Shown piece by piece: positions 28,202 through 38,235 of a DNA stretch of 64,000 nucleotides. This DNA comes from Granulicella rosea (GTDB taxonomy: Bacteria; Acidobacteriota; Terriglobia; Terriglobales; Acidobacteriaceae). Below the pieces are notes generated by a model. The model saw only the letters and a program-made list of their open reading frames with translations, was not told the origin of the DNA and did no database searches. Position 1 is the first letter of the stretch. Every line of letters begins with the position of its first letter. The stretch is taken from NCBI RefSeq assembly GCF_900188085.1, contig NZ_FZOU01000005.1:62001-126000 (forward strand). Direction: 5' to 3'. The position numbers and the translations under genes are program-made.

Positions 28202-30415
28202 GTGTCCCTGAAGTTGACGTACCGTTCGTTGCTGCATCTGACTGGCTGTTTTGCTCTGGCGCTGACTGTCCCTGTGACTGCACAGACCGCGCCGGCGAAG
28301 AAGCTGACCATCGACCGGCTGTACAGCCTGCCGTGGCTGATCGGCACGCGGCCGGAGCAGCCGGTGTGGTCGCCCGACAGCAAGCGCGTCGCCTTCCTGT
28401 GGGACGACGACGGCACGAACTTCCACGACATCTGGGTGACGGACGTGACGGACGGCAAGCCGGTGCGCGTGACGAAGTTGCCGCGCCTGCCCATGCCCGC
28501 CGACGCCGGAACGGACGTCGCGAAGCTGGAGCAGGTGGCGAAGGCCGAGAGCGACCATGGCGTCTCGATTTTGAAGTGGATGGACGCGGACCGGCTGATG
28601 TTTGTATTTCGGGGTGAGGTTTATGAGGCCTTGGTTCTTCCGGGAATGGAATTTGAAGAAAAACCTAAGAAATGGTCGATGGGATCAGCGAACGTTACGG
28701 ATGCGGATGTGAGGCCCGGTGGATACACGATTCACTGTGTGGCGGGAGGCGAGTTGTGGGGAATCGATACTGGCGGTGAATTAGCTCCACATCAAATCTA
28801 TGCAAGCGGCAAGAAAGACGTGGGAGTCGAACAGTTCCGGTTGTCTTCGGATAACGGTGAGATTGCCTTCGTTGAAGCCGACGCGACCCGCATCCCCGTG
28901 CGTGGGATTCCGGATTATCTTGGCGATGAATCGAAACTGACGCAGGTGAAACGAGCAATTCCGGGAGAGCCTGCGGCTGGACGGCGGATTGGGTTTACGT
29001 CGTGGGACGGCAAGAATCTGCGCTGGGCGGAGCTTGGCGGCGATGCGCAGGATCTGATCACGTCGTTCGCCTGGTCGCCCGATGGGAAGACGCTGCTCGT
29101 CGACAAGAGCGACCTCTACACGAAGCATCGGCAACTGCTGCTGGTGAACTCCGCGACGGGAGCGGCGAAGGAGCTGCTGCGCGAGGACGACCCGAAGACC
29201 GTCTATCCGGAGTGGTGGTCGGACTGGGCGCCCGACGGCAAGGGCGTCTACTTTACCTCGGAGCGCGGCGGCGACTATCACGTCTTCTACCAGTCGCTGG
29301 CGGGCGGCGAGCCGAAGGCAATCACCTCCGGCAAGTGGGAGGTCGCGTCGGCGACGGTCTCGGCGAAGGCGCTGTTTCTTGTCACGAATCAAGGGAAGGT
29401 GGAAGAGCGGCAGGTCTTCCGCACGGCGCTTACCGGCGGGGCGCCGGAGCGGCTGACGACCGCGCCCGGCACGCATACGCCGGTGGCCTCGCCCGACGGC
29501 CGCTGGCTGGCGGACGTCTTTTCGAGCGACTCCGTGCCGCCGGATCTCTACCTCGTTCCCGGCACGCCCGGCGTGGCCCGGCAGGTGACGCACTCCGCGC
29601 TGCCGGAGTTCGCCGATTACCACTGGGTGACGGCCAGCTACGTCGACTTCCCCAGCGGCAAGGACGGCGTGAACCTGCACGCGCGGCTGACGCTTCCCCC
29701 AAACTTCGACCCGAAGAAGAAGTATCCGGCCATCCTCGGCTCGGTCTACAGCAACACCGTCCGCAACCAGTGGGGCGGACGCATCGCGCACCCGACGTGG
29801 GGGCTCGACCAGTACCTGGCGCAGCAGGGCTACGTGATCCTGAACGTGGACGTCGCGGGCAGCACCGGCTATGGCAAGGCGTTTCGCGAGCGGATCTTCG
29901 AGGACTACGGCGGCGTCGACGTGGAGGATCTGGCGAGCGGGGTGAAGTACCTCGTCGCGCAGGGTTATGTCGATGAGCGCCGCGTCGGCATCTGGGGCAG
30001 CAGCTACGGCGGCCTGCTGACGACGATGTCGCTCTTCGCGAAGCCCGGCCTGTACGCGGCGGGCGTGGCGGGCGCTCCGGCGACGAGCCTCTACCATGCG
30101 CTTACCGGCGAGATGCGCGTGATGATGGCGCCGGGCGATCATCCGGCGGAGTACGCGAAGTCCTCGTCGTTCCTGCGCTCGGGCGCGCTTGAGGATCACC
30201 TGATGATCATCCACGGCATGCGCGATCAGGTGGTGATGTTCAAGGACTCGGTGACGCTCGAGCAACGTCTGATCGAGCAGGGCAAGGACGTCGATCTGGT
30301 GGCTCTGCCCGGTGCTCCGCACCCCTGGGATACCGAGGGATTCGCGCAGACGCGGTACGCCTACCGGAAGCTGGCGGACTTCTTCGCTCGATATCTGGGC
30401 GAGCCGGTGAAGTAA
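28202..30415 (+). CDS. exported S9-family prolyl oligopeptidase/dipeptidyl peptidase
   Basis: A 737-residue protein with a signal peptide (LLHLTGCFALALTVPVTA). A TolB/WD-like beta-propeller (WSPDSKRVAFLWDDD, FAWSPDGKTLLV, DWAPDGKGVYFTS) covers about residues 30-450. The alpha/beta-hydrolase domain has the nucleophile motif GIWGSSYGG, the Asp loop IIHGMRDQVVMFKDS, and His in LPGAPHPWD. It is a periplasmic peptidase acting on short peptides. GTG 28202 has GAGGTGA six bases before it. A segment of about 400 bases in the propeller (28597-28990) is clearly poorer in GC and uses different codons from the rest of the gene. Confidence 0.9.
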   Translation: MSLKLTYRSLLHLTGCFALALTVPVTAQTAPAKKLTIDRLYSLPWLIGTRPEQPVWSPDSKRVAFLWDDDGTNFHDIWVTDVTDGKPVRVTKLPRLPMPADAGTDVAKLEQVAKAESDHGVSILKWMDADRLMFVFRGEVYEALVLPGMEFEEKPKKWSMGSANVTDADVRPGGYTIHCVAGGELWGIDTGGELAPHQIYASGKKDVGVEQFRLSSDNGEIAFVEADATRIPVRGIPDYLGDESKLTQVKRAIPGEPAAGRRIGFTSWDGKNLRWAELGGDAQDLITSFAWSPDGKTLLVDKSDLYTKHRQLLLVNSATGAAKELLREDDPKTVYPEWWSDWAPDGKGVYFTSERGGDYHVFYQSLAGGEPKAITSGKWEVASATVSAKALFLVTNQGKVEERQVFRTALTGGAPERLTTAPGTHTPVASPDGRWLADVFSSDSVPPDLYLVPGTPGVARQVTHSALPEFADYHWVTASYVDFPSGKDGVNLHARLTLPPNFDPKKKYPAILGSVYSNTVRNQWGGRIAHPTWGLDQYLAQQGYVILNVDVAGSTGYGKAFRERIFEDYGGVDVEDLASGVKYLVAQGYVDERRVGIWGSSYGGLLTTMSLFAKPGLYAAGVAGAPATSLYHALTGEMRVMMAPGDHPAEYAKSSSFLRSGALEDHLMIIHGMRDQVVMFKDSVTLEQRLIEQGKDVDLVALPGAPHPWDTEGFAQTRYAYRKLADFFARYLGEPVK

Positions 30416-30445
30416 GGATTGCTGGTCTACACGAAGTGCGTCTTG

Positions 30446-30606
30446 CTTAAGGGCACGGCTTCAGCCGTGCCATAGACGTCGAGGAGTCTCGCGGCTTCAG
30501 CCGCTGGGGTACGGTTTTGTCCTGAACTGGCACGAAGCGTACCTCAGCGGCTCAAGCCGACTCGCAACAGCGGCGGGCACGGCACGGCTGAAGCCGTGCC
30601 CTTAAG
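30446..30606. repeat. 161-base element with perfect 26-bp terminal inverted repeats, family B
   Basis: The left end (30446-30471, starting CTTAAGGGCACGG) is the exact reverse complement of the right end (30581-30606). Inside, a second inverted pair (CGGCTTCAGCCGCTG near 30491 and its near-complement near 30543) nests within the first. The whole unit is an imperfect palindrome of the MITE/REP type with no coding capacity. A decayed fragment is at 17598. Confidence 0.88.
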
Positions 30607-30674
30607 GACGACCCTGTCTGCGTCGCTGCCACGCGCATGGTCTAAAATCGGACGGTTGAGTGAGGTTTGAACCG

Positions 30675-32255
<1,581 letters not shown>

Positions 32256-32286
32256 GGGTCTTCGGCTGCACCTGCCACAGCTGCTC

Positions 32287-32410
32287 GTCATCCTGAACGT
32301 AGTGAAGGACCCCTGTATTGGCTTTTGCACTTGCTTTTGTTCTCTCTCGAACGAGAACAACGACAACAGCAGAGGCCAATACGGGGGTCCTTCGCGTTGC
32401 TCAGGATGAC
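32287..32410. repeat. 124-base family A palindromic element
   Basis: The left arm 32287-32321 (GTCATCCTGAACG...CCTGTATTGG) and right arm 32374-32410 (GGCCAATAC...GGTCCTTCGC...CAGGATGAC) are near reverse complements. The centre contains GTTCTC-N8-GAGAAC. The element fills most of the gap after malate synthase and may also end its transcript. Confidence 0.85.
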
Positions 32411-32518
32411 GGGCGTTTGTGGCGGGGCAAGCGGACTGGGGGACGAGCTTTCCTCAGGCTTGGAACAGAGCATCCGCTACCATCGAAGGAGCATCCCGAA
32501 AGGTCTCCTCTGAAGCTC

Positions 32519-34471
32519 ATGCGCAAGCGTCTTGCCGTCCTTGGTCTGTTCTGCCTGCTCCAGTTCGCGCATGCGCAGAGCGGCGAGCTGCTCGTCGAGC
32601 ACGGAAAATACAACGTTTACCTCCTGCTGCACCAGATCGGGACGGAGGAGTACGGCGTCACCGAGCACGGCCCGACCGGGCTGACCCTGACCGCGAGGAC
32701 CATCGCGAACGATCGCGGTCGTGCGTCCGACAGCACCACGGTGCTCGAGACCGGACCGCAGTTCGCACCCATCCGGCTGCGGCAGGGCACTGCCCTGGCC
32801 GAGGTCGCGGGAGCGTCGGTGAACTTCGTTGACGGGCCGACGACCCAGCATGCGGCGAAGCCGCTGGTAGCTTTTGTCGGTCTGGGTTCCGCGCCGCCTG
32901 CCGCCGTGCAGATGATGCTGATGCGCTACTGGCTCGCGCACCATATGCCGCGCACGCTGACGATGGTGCGTCCCGGACAGGGCGCGCTGCCGCTGGAGAT
33001 TCGCCTCGTCGGGCACGATGCCTTCCAGGTGAAAGGGCGTATGGTGCGGCTGGCGCGATACACGATCTCCAATCTGATCTTCGGCCGCGAGGTCGTGTGG
33101 ATGAACGACTCCGGCCGGCTGGCTGCGCTCATGACCTTCTCCGGCCTGCCGCGCGAGGAGATGCTGGACGAGTACGCGACCGTCGCGGGCGAGCTGGTAC
33201 ACAGCGGCGTGCAGCAGCAGATGCTCGATCTCGCCGAACTGGACCACGAGGTTCCGCCGGAGATGCAGGGCGCGTACGCCATCGTCGGCGCGCGGCTGAT
33301 CGACGGTACGGGCGCCGCGCCGGTCGAACACGCGACCGTGGTGGTCCGCGACGGAAAGATTGTCTCCGCCGGGCATGTGCCGGTTCCGGCTGGGATGCGC
33401 GTCGTCCATGCTGAAGGGAAGACGCTGCTGCCCGGCCTGTGGGACTCGCACGTCCATTACTCCGGCGTGGAGCAGGGCCCGGCGTGGCTCGCGGCGGGCA
33501 TCACGACGGTGCGCGACTGCGGCGGAGAGTTCGAGTTCCTGACCATGCTGCGCAGGCGGCTGGAGACGCAGCACGCGCTCGGTCCGCGGATGCTGCTCGC
33601 CGGCCTGATCGACAGCGGCGGGCCGCTGGCCTTCGGGTCGGTCGACGTACGCACGGGCGGCGATGCGGTGCGCGCGGTCGATACCTACGCCGACGCGCGC
33701 TTCGACCAGATCAAGGTCTACGACCGGCTGCCGGAGGATCTGCTCCGCATCGTCACGGCGGAGGCGCATCGGCGCGGGTTGATCGTGACCGGGCATGTTC
33801 CGTCGGCGATCGACGCGTACAAGGGCGTCGAGGATGGCATGGACCAGATCAACCACCTGGAGTTTGTCGTGCATGCGATGAGCCTGGACGGGAGGCCGCT
33901 GGACCTGAACTCGGCGCTGTCCAAAGGACTGATCGCGGAGTTCAGGGAGCATGGCACGGTGGTCGACCCGACGGAGAGCTGGACCGAGTTGAGCGAGCGC
34001 CCGAAGGGGATGGATGCGGCGGCGTTCGAGCCGGGCCTGCTGTCCGCGCCGTATCCGCTGGCGCGACGGTATGGCGGCATGGGGGAGGCGGTGGATGAGG
34101 CCGCGTACCGGCGTTCGCTCGAGGTCGACCGCGGCGTGATTCACGCGCTTTATGAGGCGGGCATCCCGATCATCGCGGGCAGCGACACCGGCCTGCCGGG
34201 TTATGGACTCGACCGCGAACTGGAGCTCTATGTGCAGGCCGGGATGGCGCCGATGGCGGCGATCCAGACGGCCACGCTGACGGCGGCGCGCGCGGCGAGA
34301 CGCGAGGTCGATTCCGGCTCTATCGAGGCCGGCAAGCGCGCGGATTTGGTGCTGATCGACGGCGATCCTTTGAGCGACATCCGCAACCTGCGCCGGGTGG
34401 TCAGCGTGGTGAAGGAAGGGCGGTTGTACAACAGCCGCAAGCTGGCTCGCAGCGTGGGATTTACCCGCTGA
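32519..34471 (+). CDS. exported amidohydrolase-family protein
   Basis: A 650-residue protein with a signal peptide (MRKRLAVLGLFCLLQFAHA). The N-terminal 240 residues are a beta-rich region not recognised. The C-terminal part is a metal-dependent amidohydrolase: VGARLIDGTG, the HxH site in LPGLWDSHVH, TTVRDCGG, TGHVPSAID, and the Asp in IIAGSDTGLPG, ending GKRADLVLIDGDPL. These enzymes cleave amide or related bonds of small molecules; imidazolonepropionase-like and prolidase-like members look the same by eye, so no substrate is given. The start has no strong Shine-Dalgarno. It is a single gene between a repeat and the pectin locus. Confidence 0.82.
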   Translation: MRKRLAVLGLFCLLQFAHAQSGELLVEHGKYNVYLLLHQIGTEEYGVTEHGPTGLTLTARTIANDRGRASDSTTVLETGPQFAPIRLRQGTALAEVAGASVNFVDGPTTQHAAKPLVAFVGLGSAPPAAVQMMLMRYWLAHHMPRTLTMVRPGQGALPLEIRLVGHDAFQVKGRMVRLARYTISNLIFGREVVWMNDSGRLAALMTFSGLPREEMLDEYATVAGELVHSGVQQQMLDLAELDHEVPPEMQGAYAIVGARLIDGTGAAPVEHATVVVRDGKIVSAGHVPVPAGMRVVHAEGKTLLPGLWDSHVHYSGVEQGPAWLAAGITTVRDCGGEFEFLTMLRRRLETQHALGPRMLLAGLIDSGGPLAFGSVDVRTGGDAVRAVDTYADARFDQIKVYDRLPEDLLRIVTAEAHRRGLIVTGHVPSAIDAYKGVEDGMDQINHLEFVVHAMSLDGRPLDLNSALSKGLIAEFREHGTVVDPTESWTELSERPKGMDAAAFEPGLLSAPYPLARRYGGMGEAVDEAAYRRSLEVDRGVIHALYEAGIPIIAGSDTGLPGYGLDRELELYVQAGMAPMAAIQTATLTAARAARREVDSGSIEAGKRADLVLIDGDPLSDIRNLRRVVSVVKEGRLYNSRKLARSVGFTR

Positions 34472-34526
34472 TGAGGCGGCCGGATTCGCGGTTCGCCACG
34501 TAAATGCAAAAAGTCCGTATCATGGG

Positions 34527-34539
34527 TGAAATAATTTCA
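34527..34539 (+). promoter_or_regulatory. candidate operator TGAAATAATTTCA
   Basis: A 13-base odd-centred perfect dyad lies 10 bases before the DUF4450 gene start. The first 11 bases recur upstream of the TonB receptor at 38139. Its position over the ribosome-site region fits repression, but no regulator gene is present in the locus. Confidence 0.5.
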
Positions 34540-34549
34540 GGAGCGGACC

Positions 34550-37500
34550 ATGGCGGATGCGGGCTGGACGAGACGGCAGTTTGTAGGCGGCGCGGCGGCG
34601 CTGGGGACGCTCGCGCATCTCGATCCGGCCGTGGCGCAGGAGGCTCTGCCGCCGCCCGCGAAGTCGCAGGGCGACTCGCCGGAGATCACCGCCGGTGGCC
34701 TGGTTCCGCTGCTCGAGTCGAACGTCGCGAGGCCGATGCGTTATCAGCCGGAGGGCGCGGGCTTTTTCATCCGCAACGGCAAAGAGTTCTTCAACCGGCC
34801 GTTGTACGGGCCGAACATTCCGTTTCGCGTGGATGGCGGCGACCTGCCGGAGTTCTCGCTGTATCTGCCGGGGCACGGGGGCAATCTGCGGCTGGGGCTG
34901 GCTCGCGCGGGGCATGCGACGAGGTGGCTGCATGAGGCGCAGGATGTCTTCACGCAGTATGTCGATGGGCGGCTGGAGTATATGGTCCGCGATGCGCTGG
35001 CGGGCGATGGCGTCGTGTCGGTGCAGGTGCAGACCGAGGGCGCTGGGCTGCGGATTGAGATCCTGAGTGTTACCGCACCGGAGGGGCTGGAGCTGGTGTG
35101 GGCCTTTGCCGGAGTGAGCGGCCGCAAAGGCAAGCGGAACGGCGACATCGGCTGCGAGGTCGAGCCGGTCAGCCGATTCTTCCAGGTGCGTCCGGAGGAG
35201 TGCAAAGGCAATCTGTGGACGCTGAAGAACGGCGTCGCGGAGGTGGTCTCGGGCAAGATCGCGCTGGCGCTGACGGCGTCGGCGGGCGCCGAGATGCGGG
35301 TCGTCGATGGCGAGGCCTGGGGTCGCGGCTGGGATGCGATGTGGGGCGCACAGGCGGGTTTGCTGCCCGCGCTGGCCGGGCGGATCGCGCTGACGGGTAA
35401 GGCGGTCGGGCTGCGGATTCAGGTGCTGGCGGGAACGATTCTGCCTGCGGCGGAGAGCGTTCTGACCGGGGAAGACCGGTCGACGAAGCTGCGAGAGATT
35501 GCGCGGGGACTGAGCTGGACGACGCCGGACGCGCATCTCGACGGGGTCGCCGGCGCGTTGAACATCGCCGCGGACGCCGTCTGGGACGAGGCCGCTGGCT
35601 GCGTCATGCATGGGGCGGTCGCGTGGCGGATGGCGCTGGCCGGTTGGCGCGGGCCGTATGTGCTTGATATCACGGGCCGTCACGACCGGATGCAGCGGCA
35701 TTTGCGGCGCTGGCTGGCGCGGCAGAACGTCTCGGACGTGACGAATGGGTCGGGCGGTACGGCGTCCACAAGGGGATTCGAAGGGGTGGAAGAGGCCAGG
35801 GGCGCGCCGGATAAAGGCTCGGCGAACTCGCGGTCCGAGGCGCTGCTGCACTCGAACGGCGACCTTTCGAAGAACCACTACGACATGAATCTCGTGCTCT
35901 TCGACGCGCTGCTGCGGCATCTGCGCTGGACCGGCGATCTGGACTTTGCGCGCGAGGCGTGGCCGGCGCTGGAGCGGCATGCGGCGTGGGAGCGGCGGCT
36001 CTTCCGGCGGGAATATGGCTCGCCGGCCGCGACCAGTCCGCTGTACGAGGCCTACGCGGCCATCTGGGCGAGCGACAATCTGCAGTACAACGGCGGCGGC
36101 GCGGCGCACAGTTCGGCCTATAACGTCTTCCTGAATCGTGGTATGGCGCAGCTCGCGGAGCTGCTGGGCAAGCCGGCCGCCGTCGCGCAGGCGTATCGCG
36201 CGGAGGCCGACGCCATCCGCGCGGCCATGCGCAAGCATCTCTGGATGCCCGCGCGCGGCGCCTTCGCCGAAAGCCGCGACTGGCTGGGCGAGCGCACGCT
36301 GGCCGAATCGCCCGCCGTGTGGACGGTTTACCACACCATCGACAGCGAGGTCGCCACGCGCAAAGAGGCATGGCAGATGGCCGCCGAACGCCTGCGCGCC
36401 ATCCGCCGCGTGCCGGTCGAGGGCGAGGGCGTGCCGCGGGGCGGCTGGCAGATGGCCTGCTCGGACTGGCTGCCGTATGTCTGGAGCCTGACGCTGCTGA
36501 CGCTTGGCGAAAACCTGCACATGGCGCTCGCGCTCTTTCAGGCCGGCATGGCGGTCGAGGGATACGGGCTGCTCTACGGCAGCCTGGTGGACGCGTGCTA
36601 TCGCGGGCTGTGTCCCGGAAACTTTCCCATGTCCCTGCAGCTCGACCCGCACCGGCAGGAGTCGCAGCGGGACTTCGCCGACCCGATTGGCTGCGCGTCG
36701 CGGGCGATCGTCGAGGGCCTGTGGGGCGTGCAGCCGGACCTGCTGGCCGGACGCCTGAACCTGCGGCCGCAGCTCCCGGCGGCGTGGGAGAAGGCGGAAC
36801 TCAGGCATCCGGAGCTCACGCTGCTCTACCGGCGCGAGGGGAGGCCGGACGGCGCGAAGGAGATTTGGAGGATCGAATCGCATCTTTCGAAGCCGGTTGC
36901 ACTCCGGCTGGAGCTGCCCGCCTGGATGACGGCGCTGCCGCAGGTAAACGTCGAGGATGCGAGAGTTTCCTTCGACCCAGAGCCCGTAGGGCAGCCTATC
37001 GTTGTGATCGAGCTTGCTGTCGCAAGGTCATGGACGCTCGAGCTGGTTTGGCAGGGGGAAGCGCCGATCGCGCGTCCTCGCGCCCTGTCGTGCAGAGTGG
37101 GCGACCGGATCGACTTGCCACCTGGAGCTCGGGCAGAGGCGGTCGACGATCCCCAGGGATGTCTCGATGGCCTGAACGTGAAGAAGAGCGGCACGGTCTT
37201 CGTCGCGGTGGAGCATGGCGAGTGCCGGTATTGGCTGCCGATCGAGCTTCGCTTACAGGCAGCTCCATTGCCTGTGCCTCTTCGCAGGGGGAAAGAAAGT
37301 TTTATGCCGGTGAATATGGACGGCCTGCTGACCGGGCAGGTGCGGGAGATCTTCACCCGCTCGCACGCCGCGCCGCGTTCCGGGCTGGCGTCGCTCAATC
37401 TGCCGGATGGGCTGCTGGGCGGCTGGGCGAACTTCGACGACCGGACCGTCGTCGACGACGCGGGGCTGCGCAAGGCCGGTGGCGCACTGCGCCTGGATGG

Positions 37501-38020
37501 CGGCCTGGTCTTCCGCACACCGGCCGGACTCGCGGCGAACTGCTGCTTCCTCTCGCAGTGGCAAGGCGACCGCCCCAGCGTCAGCCTGCCGCTAAGTGGT
37601 CAGGCCAAATGTATTTATCTGCTGCTGGCCTGTACGACCTTTCCCCAGGCGACGCGATCCGTACACGGCGTGGTGCGGGTGGGGTATGCGGACGGCGGAG
37701 CGCCGACGGTCGTCGAGTTGCGCTCCCCGGCGAACTGGTGGCCGGTCGAGCAGGACTATCTGGTGGACGACTATGTCTTCCGGATGGAGCCCTACGGCGA
37801 GCCGGAGGTGGAGCTTCCGTTGCGGGTCGACCTGCGCACCGGGCTGTCCCGAAGGCTCGACCGGACGACCCTGAAGCTGGGAGGACGAAGGGTTCCGGGC
37901 GGCTCCGCAACTGTTTTGCGGGTAGAGCTGGATGCTCGTCGTCCACTCGAAATGCTTCAGATGCGCTGCAACCTTTATGGGGTTGTCCTGGGCGTGCTGG
38001 GTATTACGCTCGGAGTCTGA
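34550..38020 (+). CDS. Tat-exported DUF4450-like (alpha/alpha)6 glycosidase of the pectin locus
   Basis: A 1156-residue protein. The twin-arginine signal (TRRQFVGGAAALGTLAHL) shows folded export. The N-terminal beta part includes RPMRYQPEGAGFFIRNGKEF, which I associate with the DUF4450 family found beside rhamnosidases. The middle (about 430-760) is a helical toroid like GH78/GH63 catalytic domains, with Asp/Glu-rich loops (SKNHYDMNLVLFDALLRHL, GWQMACSDWLPYVW, FADPIGCASRAIVEGLWG). The C-terminal 330 residues look like two beta-sandwich modules. Catalytic residues are not known. AGGAG precedes ATG 34550. It opens the pectin locus; its activity is probably on rhamnogalacturonan side chains or backbone, by inference only. 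Confidence 0.65.
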   Translation: MADAGWTRRQFVGGAAALGTLAHLDPAVAQEALPPPAKSQGDSPEITAGGLVPLLESNVARPMRYQPEGAGFFIRNGKEFFNRPLYGPNIPFRVDGGDLPEFSLYLPGHGGNLRLGLARAGHATRWLHEAQDVFTQYVDGRLEYMVRDALAGDGVVSVQVQTEGAGLRIEILSVTAPEGLELVWAFAGVSGRKGKRNGDIGCEVEPVSRFFQVRPEECKGNLWTLKNGVAEVVSGKIALALTASAGAEMRVVDGEAWGRGWDAMWGAQAGLLPALAGRIALTGKAVGLRIQVLAGTILPAAESVLTGEDRSTKLREIARGLSWTTPDAHLDGVAGALNIAADAVWDEAAGCVMHGAVAWRMALAGWRGPYVLDITGRHDRMQRHLRRWLARQNVSDVTNGSGGTASTRGFEGVEEARGAPDKGSANSRSEALLHSNGDLSKNHYDMNLVLFDALLRHLRWTGDLDFAREAWPALERHAAWERRLFRREYGSPAATSPLYEAYAAIWASDNLQYNGGGAAHSSAYNVFLNRGMAQLAELLGKPAAVAQAYRAEADAIRAAMRKHLWMPARGAFAESRDWLGERTLAESPAVWTVYHTIDSEVATRKEAWQMAAERLRAIRRVPVEGEGVPRGGWQMACSDWLPYVWSLTLLTLGENLHMALALFQAGMAVEGYGLLYGSLVDACYRGLCPGNFPMSLQLDPHRQESQRDFADPIGCASRAIVEGLWGVQPDLLAGRLNLRPQLPAAWEKAELRHPELTLLYRREGRPDGAKEIWRIESHLSKPVALRLELPAWMTALPQVNVEDARVSFDPEPVGQPIVVIELAVARSWTLELVWQGEAPIARPRALSCRVGDRIDLPPGARAEAVDDPQGCLDGLNVKKSGTVFVAVEHGECRYWLPIELRLQAAPLPVPLRRGKESFMPVNMDGLLTGQVREIFTRSHAAPRSGLASLNLPDGLLGGWANFDDRTVVDDAGLRKAGGALRLDGGLVFRTPAGLAANCCFLSQWQGDRPSVSLPLSGQAKCIYLLLACTTFPQATRSVHGVVRVGYADGGAPTVVELRSPANWWPVEQDYLVDDYVFRMEPYGEPEVELPLRVDLRTGLSRRLDRTTLKLGGRRVPGGSATVLRVELDARRPLEMLQMRCNLYGVVLGVLGITLGV

Positions 38021-38138
38021 CTAAAGTCGGATTGGTCCGCCTTGTTGTTTTTGGCTGAAAATCGAGCATTCACGCGCATGACGGCGCCGGCAGACCGGCG
38101 TCACGGTGGAAGTGTTTGTATTTATTGAGTATTTTGGA

Positions 38139-38184
38139 TGAAATAATTTTCCTATTGACACTTCTATCCTCCGCTCAATAGATT
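38139..38184 (+). promoter_or_regulatory. promoter and shared motif upstream of the pectin TonB receptor
   Basis: TGAAATAATTTTC (38139-38151) repeats 11 of 13 bases of the dyad at 34527. It sits just before a perfect -35 box TTGACA (38155-38160), followed 18 bases later by a weak -10 TAGATT (38179-38184). The surrounding 38041-38230 region is AT-rich for this genome. The motif would lie upstream of the -35 box. Confidence 0.5.
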
Positions 38185-38235
38185 TCTAGGCTGATCGCTT
38201 GCCTTTGCGGCACTGTCGTTTTTAGTGGAGGAAAT

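Noticed and set aside
34527..34539. TGAAATAATTTCA as a KdgR box, since the locus concerns pectin.
   Set aside because: The half-sites resemble enterobacterial KdgR sites, but the spacing differs and no KdgR-type regulator gene is present; it is kept only as an unnamed operator.
38079..38103. A terminator hairpin after the DUF4450 gene (TGACG...CGTCA).
   Set aside because: The stem has a three-base bulge and no T-run follows; it is too weak to list.
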